A stretch of 64,000 nt of DNA from Plazaster borealis. Its lineage: Eukaryota > Echinodermata > Asteroidea > Forcipulatida > Labidiasteridae. The stretch covers positions 8,275,501 through 8,339,500 of the forward strand of contig CM037461.1 of the NCBI GenBank assembly GCA_021014325.1, given 5' to 3'. Under the pieces are notes generated by a model. It had not been told where the DNA came from, made no database searches, and saw only the letters and a program-made list of their open reading frames with translations. How positions within the stretch are numbered: the first letter of the stretch is position 1; each line of letters begins with the position of its first letter. The position numbers and the translations under genes were made by a program. Shown one piece after another: positions 33,920 to 44,367 of the stretch.

Positions 33920-34525
33920 ACCTATCTCTTTTTTTTATTTTTTTAATAAGGCCTTAGGCCTACTTATTATTAGTTTATTAACTCATGGATATTTATGTTA
34001 ATTTTCATACACTAAAAATAAATATTGAAACAGTCGTGAAAAAGTAAGCTGGCGGGAACAAGACAATTCTTTTAAACAAAATTATTGGGTTTCTACATTA
34101 CTTTCACAAAAATATAATCTGTCATACATTTCCTGTTTTAACATTTTTTTTAAAAATTAGGCCTAATTGGTTTATTCACTCACCATCCATGGATATATTG
34201 TCGGGAACAAGAAAAACAATATAACAAAATTATTGGGATTTCTCAATCTTTCATAAAAATTGAATCTGTAATACAATTCCTGTTAATTACAGGTTTTTTT
34301 TTAATAAGGCCTAATTGGTTTATTAACTCATCCATGGATATATTTTATTTTATTTATTTATATTGTAAATTTTCATACATTATAGCAATAAATATTGAGA
34401 CAGCCGTGAAAAAGGCATCTGGCGGGAACACGAAAAACAATATTAAAAAATTATTAAAAAATTATTATTATTAAAAAACTTTCATAAAAATTTAATCTGT
34501 CAAACGTTTCCTGTTAATTACAGGG
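33920..34525 (+). repeat. Three degenerate tandem units ending in the gene D splice acceptor
   Basis: Three units each contain AAGGCCT(A)...TTATTAACTCA, an ATATTTATG/ATATATTTT segment, CTGGCGGGAACA-like sequence and TTTCATAAAAATTTAATCTG followed by a TTCCTGTT acceptor-like tract. The last unit ends TTCCTGTTAATTACAG at 34524, directly before the gene D start region. The repeat appears to lie in the 5' intron, so acceptor-like sites are triplicated. Confidence 0.6.
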
Positions 34526-34530
34526 AAGCC

Positions 34531-36999
34531 ATGCCAGTGCCATTCAAAATCAAGCTTCGTGGATTTATAAGGGATCAACTTGGTTCCAAAAATTCAAGCA
34601 TCCAGTCCGTGGCCACTGTCTCAAAAACACAAAATTGGAGAAACAAACAAAAAATGACAAATCCCGAGATGTACAAAAAAGGTCAAGAAGATTCGAAAAA
34701 GTACAGTAGGCTATACAGGCTAGAGATGACTATAGCTGAAGTCAAATTAAAACAAAGAAACCTGTCTAAATTCGAGAAAGAAGAAGCTGAAAAATGGATG
34801 GAGCGAAAACGCAGATACAATGAAAGCTGCAGAAAGAGGATGAATAAATTGAATGAAAGGAAAAGGCAAGCTCAGAAGGAAGCAACCAAAAATGGCAAAA
34901 AAATCAAACCAGTGACAAGAAAAGAGCATGAGAAACAGAAGGAAAAAGAAAGAACCAAAAAGCAAAAACAGCGGGCTAAGATGACACATGAACAACAGAT
35001 GCAACATAATGCTAAGAGACGTCACAGATACCAACAACACAAGGCAGATGAAAAGAAAAAGCTTTGCAAGAAAAGAAAACAAATTAGAAGAGAAGGAAAG
35101 GAAGTTAAATGAAATGGCAGACCTTCTGAGTGCAAAAGACAGAGAACTAGACAAGACAGCAAAAGCTTTGAATGAACAAAGTGAGCAGCTTGATGAAGAT
35201 GCTGCTGATTTGCGATCCAGCAGTGCCAAAAGGAAGAGTTTGCAGCGTGCAAAAGTAGCCATGCCGAAGAGAAGGTCACATTTTGTTAGCACAACGGTAC
35301 AACTAATAAGTAAATCATCACCAAGGAAGGCGGCATTACTAAAAAATGCAGGCGTGATGTTGACAAAATCAAGGGAATTCCATTAGCAGCGAACCTTAGC
35401 GGATGGAGTCATGGAAGTAGTTGCTACAAGCCTAAAAGCTCCAAGACACTCTGCCAGAAGAAAAAGTCTTGTAACATCTGTATCTCAACTGAAAAAGTGG
35501 AATCTTCAGCGTGCTGCCTGTACAGGTTTCAACGTGAGCCGGAAACTGCTTCAAAAAGCAAAGAGGCAACAGGCTGGTCGCAAAAACTTACTCTGCAACA
35601 GTGAGTTTGATTCACAAGTTCTATGAAGAAAACTCCTGCAAACTTCCAGACAAAAAGTTTGTCAGCAAGAAATCTGGAAAACCACGCCACATAATGGAAG
35701 ATACTATCCAGAACTTACACAAAAAATACAACAAGCTCAACCAAGATCACCAAGTATCTGCCGCAGTATTTTACAAGCAGCGTCCCACTCATGTAAAGAC
35801 AAAGTCTGAAGCCAAATACATTGGGTGCCTTTGTGAATATTGCGAGAATATTCAACTGAAAATCGACAGCATGAATGGGCAGCACCCTGGAACATATAAA
35901 GATGTATACCACCTATCTACTAGCACCATGTGCCCCAAACCAGAAGATTTGGAATTCCACGACCCATCATGCATAAGACGTGAGTGTAACAGATGTGGTA
36001 TTAACCTGATAGACACCAAGGTAGCCCCACTGCTTTCTCAGCCAAGCAGCCAAGTTAAATGGAAGTGTTGGGAAATAATCACTTCAATCTGTCACAGCAA
36101 ACAAGGAACAAAAGTCGTCAAAAAGAGAGCACTTGTGGAGAAATCTGGCACCCCTGATGAGTTTATGAAGGAATTGAAGGAGGAGGCCCATCCATTCTCA
36201 GAGCATCTCTTCAATAAAGACTGGCAGCATAAACAACAATGCCAGCTGCAGAAGAACCTTCAAAATGATGAAGTTCTGGCAGTGCTGGACTTTGCAGAAA
36301 ACTACAAATGTGGGTTCCAGCGAGAAGTCCAAAGTGCATACTACGCCCACGACTCAACCACTGTACACCCTATCATCACTTACTACCACTGTAAGCAGTG
36401 CTCCAAATTAGTCACAGAGTCATGCATAATGGTTAGTGATGACCTCAACCACGACTACCATCTTGTAAATGCGTTCCACGGGGTTGTCACTAATCATCTC
36501 TTGACAAGAAGAAATCAGCAGATCTCAACATTTTACAGATTTTCGGACGGGTGTAGTTGCCAGTACAAATCCAAGGGTCCCATTTCAGATATCAGCTATT
36601 CGACAGAAGACTTCGGCTTCAATCTCCAGCACAACTACTCTGGCACACGGCATGGGAAAGGAGCCAGTGATGGGGAAAGTGCGGTGGTGAAAAACCATGC
36701 CTCTCTCGCAGTCAAATCGGGAGCTGCCAGCATTCCCGATCCCAAGTCCCTCTATACATACATTGATCTCAACCTCACCAAAGAAGCCAGTGATGATAGT
36801 CGTGTGTACCATTTCGTAGAACAATGTTCTACGTACCATGTAAAGATGTCTGCAGAGACAGGCAGAACAGGTCCATCAAGACAGTTCCGGGCACAAGGAA
36901 GCTACACTGTGTCCAAAATATCAGAGGAGGGATAGTTTCAACAAGAAATCTGTCATGTTTTTGCAATCCACGTCTGCAAGGCAAATACAGCTCTTGTGA
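34531..36999 (+). pseudogene. Gene D, left copy: paralogue of the gene A transposase
   Basis: Starts MPVPFKIKLRGFIRDQ after an acceptor. Lys/Arg-rich coiled N-terminal part to about 35250, then the core shared with gene A: CLCEYCENIQLKID, LDFAENYKCGFQREVQSAYY, FSDGCSCQYKSKG, GTRHGKGASDGESAVVK, and a CFCNP...SSCE cysteine cluster. Overall similarity to gene A is obvious by eye, so the two are paralogous transposases. Breaks in this copy: A-run losses near 35055 and 35080, CAG to TAG at about 35384, a 2-base loss in an A-run near 35585, and a frameshift near 36820 shared with the right copy. It is cut off by the assembly gap at 37001. Confidence 0.7.
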
Positions 37000-37000
37000 G

Positions 37001-37500
37001 NNNNNNNNNNNNNNNNNNNNNNNNNNNNNNNNNNNNNNNNNNNNNNNNNNNNNNNNNNNNNNNNNNNNNNNNNNNNNNNNNNNNNNNNNNNNNNNNNNNN
37101 NNNNNNNNNNNNNNNNNNNNNNNNNNNNNNNNNNNNNNNNNNNNNNNNNNNNNNNNNNNNNNNNNNNNNNNNNNNNNNNNNNNNNNNNNNNNNNNNNNNN
37201 NNNNNNNNNNNNNNNNNNNNNNNNNNNNNNNNNNNNNNNNNNNNNNNNNNNNNNNNNNNNNNNNNNNNNNNNNNNNNNNNNNNNNNNNNNNNNNNNNNNN
37301 NNNNNNNNNNNNNNNNNNNNNNNNNNNNNNNNNNNNNNNNNNNNNNNNNNNNNNNNNNNNNNNNNNNNNNNNNNNNNNNNNNNNNNNNNNNNNNNNNNNN
37401 NNNNNNNNNNNNNNNNNNNNNNNNNNNNNNNNNNNNNNNNNNNNNNNNNNNNNNNNNNNNNNNNNNNNNNNNNNNNNNNNNNNNNNNNNNNNNNNNNNNN
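37001..37500. other. Assembly gap, exactly 500 N
   Basis: 500 unknown bases. The round length suggests a scaffolding placeholder rather than a measured gap. The left inverted-repeat arm ends precisely here. Confidence 0.99.
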
Positions 37501-38814
37501 AAGCCTGGTGCTGAGCCAAAAGATGTACTCTCTGACAGTTCGTCACCAAAAAAATGCAGAGTTCTTCATAGATCGACCTTTGAAGGTCCCTCAACTTCAT
37601 GTGGGGTAGCTGATGAACAGACAACAAATGATGATGAACCGATGAATGAGGATGAGTTATTATCTGATACAATGGAGAATGATGTTCAGGTGAATCAAAT
37701 CAAGGAGAATGAACAGTCAAATGAAGTGACAGAACTTAAGGAGTCAGTACAAAGACTGCAGAGGATGGTAAATTCTCTAACTGAACAGAATGAACGAAAT
37801 AAGTTTGTTAATAGTTTGGAGGGAGATGATTCCTTAACAAAACACTACACTGGATTTCCCACTTACTCTTTGCTTTTAGCCATGTTGTCTTTTTTGAACC
37901 CAGGTGAGAATTGTGAGAATGTCATAACCTATACTGCAAATAGAGAGAGTGAGCCTTCCTGTTCAGTATACCAGCCTCCATCAGCCATGGACTTGGATCA
38001 CAGCTATTCAGCTTCACACAAAACTCATAATAAACCTGGGAGAATAGCACAGCTTTCACCCAAGGAACAATTCATTTTGGTCCTTTGTAGACTCAGGCAG
38101 AATTTTTCTGTAAAGCATCTGGCATACCTATTTAGCATTTCAGAGTCAAGTGTTAGCAGATACTTCATCACATGGATTAATTTCATGTACTTTAAGCTTG
38201 GCTCACTCCCTATTTGGCCAAGTAAAGGTATTATCTCGAAAACAATGCCACAAACTTTTAGAGACAAATACCCAGATACAAGGGTCGTTGTTGATTGTTC
38301 TGAAATATTTGCACAGATCCCAGATTCTCTAACGCTCCAAACTATGTTTTGGTCAAACTATAAGCACCATATAACTTACAAAGGACTCCTGGGTATCGCA
38401 CCTAGTGGCGCAATTACATTCATAAGTCAACTGTATCCTGGATCAATGTCAGATAGAGAAATAGTTATCCGGAGTGGGTTTCTGGATCCCAAGCTGTTTC
38501 AAAAGGGTGATGTTGTGATGGCAGACCGTGGTTTCACAATTGATGATTTGCTAAAGCCAATGGGTGTCAAACTAAATATCCCTGCCTTCCTCAAAGAAAG
38601 GAAGCAGTTTGAAGAAGATGAGACCATTGAGACACAGCAAATAGCTGCAGAGAGGATACATGTCGAAAGGGCGATAAACAAGGTCAAGAAATTTCGTATT
38701 TTTGACAGTGCGATTCCTCTGACCATGCACGGCTCCATTAATCAGATTTGGACAGTGTGCTGTCTTTTGACAAATAGTTTTAATCCAGTAATCTCAATGT
38801 CTGGTAATGTGTAA
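37501..38814 (+). CDS. ISL2EU-type DDE transposase (5' end in the gap)
   Basis: A cut-and-paste transposase of the DDE_Tnp_4 fold. The frame is open from the gap edge; the internal ATG at 37642 is probably not the true start, because coding-like sequence precedes it. Order: acidic linker, coiled coil (TELKESVQRLQRMVNSLTEQ), helix-turn-helix (LSPKEQFILVLCRLRQNF...ISESSVSRYF), then catalytic D in VVVDCSEIF, D in SMSDREIV and MADRGF, and a late E in AAERIHVERAINKVKKF. No stop interrupts 390 codons. In ISL2EU elements an N-terminal THAP domain is usual and would lie in the gap. It is convergent with the YqaJ gene. This is the best-preserved transposase ORF in the window. Confidence 0.8.
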   Translation, partial: KPGAEPKDVLSDSSSPKKCRVLHRSTFEGPSTSCGVADEQTTNDDEPMNEDELLSDTMENDVQVNQIKENEQSNEVTELKESVQRLQRMVNSLTEQNERNKFVNSLEGDDSLTKHYTGFPTYSLLLAMLSFLNPGENCENVITYTANRESEPSCSVYQPPSAMDLDHSYSASHKTHNKPGRIAQLSPKEQFILVLCRLRQNFSVKHLAYLFSISESSVSRYFITWINFMYFKLGSLPIWPSKGIISKTMPQTFRDKYPDTRVVVDCSEIFAQIPDSLTLQTMFWSNYKHHITYKGLLGIAPSGAITFISQLYPGSMSDREIVIRSGFLDPKLFQKGDVVMADRGFTIDDLLKPMGVKLNIPAFLKERKQFEEDETIETQQIAAERIHVERAINKVKKFRIFDSAIPLTMHGSINQIWTVCCLLTNSFNPVISMSGNV

Positions 38815-39024
38815 AACAGGATACAGTTGACTTATGAATGTAATAACCTTGTAAAAAAAAAAAAGACAAACTCACTGATATTCATTTTATACATAGCACT
38901 CTCATGCCTTTTATTTAAATACTACTTAAAGGTTTGCTAAAATACTAAGTAATGGTGCTTTTATGTTACACCTGTATTACTTTTGTTAGAAAAATCATTT
39001 TGTACATTCCTGTGTACTTTTAAA

Positions 39025-39057
<33 letters not shown>

Positions 39058-39936
39058 AATAACAGTCTTCAGGAGCGCTAACTTAATTTGGTCACTTGCT
39101 GACATATGGCTGGATTCTCAACGTGAGGTCACATGCATTACATAATATATCATCATGAGTGGTTTATTTAATATAAAGAACACATATTTTTCATTTTTTT
39201 GGAAGACCCTGTCCCAGAACAATTGTTCTCTGGAATAACTTATCAATATTATGTAATGATGACCTCACATTGAGAATCCAGCTATATGTCAGCAAGCGGC
39301 CAATTTTCAGTGGGCGTTCCTGAAGACTATTTTTTTAAGAAAATAAATTATTTTAAAATACACAGGAATGTACAAAATTATTTTTTCCAACTGAATTATT
39401 GTAAAAAGAATACAAGGTTCAAAATTAAAGGATCATTAATTTGTATTTCAGCAAACCTTTCAGAAAAGAATTATTTTGGAGCATTCATTCATTCATGTCA
39501 AAGAATGTTTTTTGTGTATGCTTTGTAATGCAAGGCCTGCGGAATAAATATGAAGGGTTAAATAAAGTGTTATGATTGGCTTGCTGAAATTTTGTTTCAA
39601 CCGTTTTTGTTTGTTTTATTTTTTTTTCTAAATTTTGCCTCTTAAATTACCTTTGCCAAACTTGCCACACAAAATGTTTACTCAAGGAGAGTAAGGTAAG
39701 GATTTTGATGTACTCTTTTCCAAATACTCTTATAATAAATTAACATTAATTATTCTTTGTAACTGTGCAAAACAACAAAAGGACCCAAATAGGCAACACT
39801 GAGTGCTGACAAGTTGGAAGTTGCAATACTGTTAATGCACCTGATATTTCCATTCTAGTGTCAAACATTTAACCCCCACTGAATAGGTCCAAGTAGAAAG
39901 TACTACATTTAAATAATATACTAAATATTTTCTTTT
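38815..39936. other. Intergenic region between convergent ISL2EU genes
   Basis: It holds the 3' ends of both genes, a (TTTA)n run at 39030-39055 and the hairpin element 39064-39328. No further gene is seen. Confidence 0.6.
39064..39328. mobile_element. Hairpin MITE 3 (265 bp) inside the ISL2EU element
   Basis: The ends AGTCTTCAGGA and TCCTGAAGACT are inverted. Longer inner arms match as well: CTTGCTGACATA, GGCTGGATTCTCAA and GTGAGGTCA are mirrored at 39247-39296. The central ~125 bp is a loop. Noncoding. It sits between the two convergent genes. Confidence 0.75.
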
Positions 39937-42900
39937 TTAACTTTGAGAAGCATTAACAGATTGAAATTTATCACTAGCTACTTTAAAGTAGAAGTCAAAA
40001 TAAACTTCTGATAATGTTTTATAAAGGATGTCCCAAAATGTTAAATCAAAATATATACGTTGAATGATTAAACCTTTGTGAGTGTAAACCACAAAGTCAC
40101 ACCATTCTGACCCAGTTACTGCCAGCTGACCTTGCACTTGGGTGTAGTGGGGATGATCTTTTATAAGTGTAGGCTTTCCATTTTCAAGCTTGCAGCAGAA
40201 ATGGGGATCATGACATGCAGTCTGAGGGTCTTCATCTTTGTGTTTTTCAGGACATTTTATTTCGAGAATTCCAAAAGGACTTTCTGCTAAATAGTCCACC
40301 ACCTTACGATCTGGCGATGCACCCAACCAAGGTGCTTTTGGATCAATTACAAGACCAGACTTTTCAAGGCGCACAGCATGGCCAGACCCATTCATATACA
40401 GTGAATACTTGCCGGCAGCAACTGGCTCAAAATCATTTCCATGTTTAATTTTTTTTTCCAATAAGTCAGACACAGGTTTTTCCCCACCAGGTAAAAATCC
40501 TTTAGCAAATACAGTATCCAACTTCTTTCGAATTAAAATTGAGTGGAATTTAGAAGCAGTGAATCTAAACTGTCTGAATTTGAACCAATCAGCACAAGAA
40601 CTTTGCTCCCGAGTAGTATTTTCTACTTGGGCTGCATCAATGTTTTGAATGTGGGACTACAACTTTGTTTCTAGCTCTGAAGCAGGGACATATGAGACAG
40701 AATAGATGGGAACAGTTGTTAATGGAAAAGGTGGATACACACTCAAATCCCTTTGTGCTGTCCATGAGCAATTTGGTGAATCAGGAAAATTACAATACAC
40801 TTTAAAATGAAATTCAAATATTGAGCATTGATAGCTCACTGGTGATCCTAATGGAGCTGGACCAAATCTTGTATTTTTGTATATTGTGTTTTCATCTTCT
40901 TCCTGAACAAGATATGAAAATGGAATTCCAGGTGAGATTTCTTTATGTGACTGCTGCAATGTTGCCAATTGTTCATTATCATTGCTCCTACAGTGAGGCA
41001 CTCTGGCGTCATACAATGTTGATTCAATTCCACGACCTGCAGTCATCTCATCAACCTTTAGACGTTTAACTTTTACATCCATCACAGGATGCTTGTCGAT
41101 TTTGCCTCTACTCCTGGGAACTACCCACTGACTAAGTCTAGAAGTACATGCAACTTCTTCAGGCACAACTCTTACATTATGGAGGTGATAATTTGCTAAC
41201 TCAAGAAGTAATGCATGCATATGGTTGCATACACCTCCTAAGCCAGCAGGACAGTCACAATATGCATACATAATTCTGGAGTCAATAAACCTGATGGCCA
41301 CACTTAATTTTCGTTCACAACTCTTTTTACTCGCGAAGCAGGTCGCCCGGCAGTAAAAAAAGTTGTCATCTGAGCGCGTTGAAATAGTCTTTGAATTGAG
41401 ATACCTCTCAGCAAGGAGGTGTGCACCACGGATTGCAGGTTTTGACACTCAAGTCGAGTCCTTCTGTGGCCTAATTCTCATGTTCACAGTGTCTATGTGC
41501 AGATCTATTTCTCGCCGTGTAAGGGCTGGAAGGCTTTCAAGCCTCTTTCCCCAGTCAGTAGAACTGCCCCACTGGTGGTATGATCCTTTCTGGGGAATAG
41601 GGTCAGCAGAGTGTATGGTGCATATAGGCCCAGTTGGTAGCTTTTCGGCCTTGAGACTCTCCCAATGCTTATCTGTGGTGGGATCAATGACTGTAGAATG
41701 CTTGCCATTTGAAACAGTCTGTTGAATTCTAAAATAGCAAATAAGAAAAGATGAAAAAACATCAAATACAGACTTTAATTCATGTAAACAAGATTGCACT
41801 TGTCATCTGATATTTTTCCCAATACTTTCTCAAAGAAATACATGCTGCTGCAGGCATATCATGGGGGGGGGGGGGTAGCTGTAAGAGCCCTTTCCCTCAT
41901 CCCCTCCCAATAACAGATTACCCCTCATGACAGCCTAAAGTCTTTCTCCCTTGTATCCCTTCTAGGCAGTTACTCTATCCTTGGCCAGTGACTAATATTA
42001 CATGTATACCCCAAACCTCCCTTTCCCACAAACACAAGACATTCACTAGTTTTAATCAGCATCAAATGTGGTGTATTTTTCTTCTGCATACATACCTCTG
42101 TATCAGCTGTGCCTTTGTTTTCAGGCCTTTGCAGGAATCTCTACGGCATTGAAGCCAAAACTTCAACTCATGACATTTAAGTTTTTGCAGGGCAGGTACA
42201 GATACATCCTGTTTTGCTCCTGGGATGTCCTCTTCTGTGAGACCAGTGGACATTGCCTTATGAAGGATAAAATAAATATGTATACAATTTTCAAAATTTG
42301 TTCTATAATTTATACAATAATGCCAAGGAATGTTTCTGATATAAATTTTCTAAAACAACAAACAAACTCAACAACTGTCAAAAATATGTCGGTCATGTTT
42401 GTAACCAACCGGAAATATAATGAAAACCTGGATATAAAATGGCCTACTTTGATATTTTGAAGTAGCTAGTCTATCAACAACATTGTTTACACTTAGGCAT
42501 ACAACAAAAGTGTGAAACTTGTCAGTCTAACCAACAACAAAAATTAAAATGTTTGAAGTGTTCCTAACGGCACTTGAATAGAGCATTACAAATTCCAACG
42601 TAGTCCAAGTGAACATTTTAGAATTGATTTATGATAAACCCTTATTATCCCTATTTACAATCACAAAAGGTATGTCTGACTGTGTCTTTTTGTGGAAGAA
42701 CATTCTCAATGGATCAAATTCACTTTGAAATAAAATTTACAAATCATGCCAACTTTGTCAGACCTAGCTATTTCTCTTTGGACTTTGTCATTAATTGTTG
42801 AAATCATTGATTGTATGAGACTTTTATTTTTACTGTGAAATTGTGGTTAATACATAGAGGAATAAAATAGTTTTTTTCATTCCTCCATTCCTCCATGGTT

Positions 42901-43482
42901 AATACTTATGCTCTTCCTTTGGGCTTCATTGGGGGTGGGGGCTCTTAAGTAGAGCAAGGCCCAAGTTTTCGGTACTCCCATTTTGTGCCCAATTTCCGGA
43001 CATCGCCGTTTTTTAATTTCGGGGAATGTTTCATGGCACGGAAATCGTTAGCAGAGATTAAAAAGCAAGAGTTTTGAAGGTAAAGGTACCAGTAATTCAC
43101 TGAATAAAATTGGAATTTGTCAACGACGAAATGTGGCAACACTGACCTCGAAAAGTGGAGGAAAGTGTCAAAGACAAGGTGCTCCACATAAAGTGGTCGA
43201 GTTTCTGAACTTCAACAAGCAGTAACTCTACGTATTCGTCAGGTTCCACGTCACGTCAAGGATCGGACACACAAACACAAACGGTGCGTCAAAACCACGA
43301 CAGAAAATGGTCAAATTATCCTTTCATTATAAGTGACATGATTACGAATTTATGACATATCAACATCTGATTTATTCCATGCAACTTCAGCTACAAAAAA
43401 TAAGGTATAGAGGGAACGTACATCTTCCATGCAGGGACCGACTTACCTTCGTTGTTGACATACGAGCAGTTTGTGCAGCCAT
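39937..43482 (-). pseudogene. SAP-SWIM-YqaJ nuclease gene of ISL2EU element, two nonsense codons
   Basis: Second protein of ISL2EU-type transposons; its role is unproven. Gene model: exon 1 43482-43447 (MAAQTARMSTTK, donor GTAAGT), exon 2 42256-42096 (SAP-like helices LQKLKCHELKFWLQCRRDSC, donor GTATGT), exon 3 41728-39937. Splice phases join cleanly. Exon 3 has a SWIM zinc finger, YCDCPAGLGGVCNHMHAL (CxCx7CxH), then the YqaJ exonuclease domain: TREQSSCADWFKFR, ASKF, WLGASPDR (D), GILEIKCP (E-x-K), QVQGQLAVTG (Q). The whole 597-codon exon 3 frame is open except TGA at 41449-41451 and TAG at 40657-40659. These are most simply inactivating mutations or sequencing errors; readthrough cannot be excluded. 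The catalytic residues are kept. Confidence 0.8.
42257..43446 (-). other. Intron 1 of the YqaJ gene
   Basis: 1190 bp, bounded by GTAAGT (minus strand, at 43446) and a TTCATAAG acceptor (42257). No coding or structured element is recognised inside. Confidence 0.6.
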
Positions 43483-44367
43483 GTTGAGAATGGAAATTCG
43501 TTGAGAATGTAGCACAGTGAGCCTCGGTTTCGACGCGGATGTGCGCAGAAGGCACTAATTCGAAATTCCTCTATCATATGTTTACAAAAATTAAACGACG
43601 AACGTAAACATCGAACAAGGCTTTGCTAATGCATATTCATTAAAATGACTATGGCTCCTCCTTCGCCCTCTTAAAACCGCCTCCTTATCGATGAGTCATC
43701 GCTTTGTTTTCTTAGAACTAAAATTACATATGCATGAGCAGTTAATTTCCACGTGATATGACGTTTTTTCGCGCGTGCGCGTTTGAGATATACCGCGGTG
43801 TGCATACGTGGCTAACACACAAATGTTTACCTTAGCAACTTGAACTTGGCGCCGCGCAGCCGGGCTACACATATAGCCTAAACATGCTCGCCGCAATTAG
43901 AACTAAATATTAGCGCGCCTAAATCTGAGATAAGTCGCGCCCAAAGCTATACTACATTACGCATGCGCCGCAACAATATTCAACTCGCCCAAATCGCCTA
44001 AACTTGCGCGCTATGAAGTTCACACTGTGCTGCTGCTTGCAGAAACGGCCAAAAGTAAAAGCTTATCGCGCCCACGCAGCGCTGCATGTAGTTTGGATCG
44101 CCGCACACTGGAGCAAACACGGAAGTCACAAGTCACAATAAGAGTTAACAAATTCTCATAACTCAGCCAATTTGCGTTACATTACAATTAGGATAAGTTT
44201 TGTACAGATTTGTTTGCTCTTTGTATTGTTTACAAAAATGGCGTCTTGGTTTTTAATCTCTCTTTTATGAAGAAACAAACTAAATAATGAAAAGAAGCTT
44301 AAAATGAAAAATATGTTATGTTTGATTTGAAACAAAGTAGCTGCACCGGTTAAATTTCTATGTAGAA
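43483..44367. other. Probable ISL2EU terminal region with recurrent CGCGCC(T/C)AAA motifs
   Basis: No gene is seen. From about 43790 to 44110 the sequence becomes CpG-rich. GCGCGCCTAAAT, TCGCGCCCAAAG, TCGCCCAAATCGCC and TCGCGCCCACGC recur, which looks like subterminal repeats of a DNA transposon end. I could not identify the exact terminus or the target duplication, because the partner end lies in the gap. Confidence 0.4.

Noticed and set aside
37001..37500. Open frame running through the gap
   Set aside because: The bases are all N; any continuous frame across them is meaningless, and the gap size is probably arbitrary.
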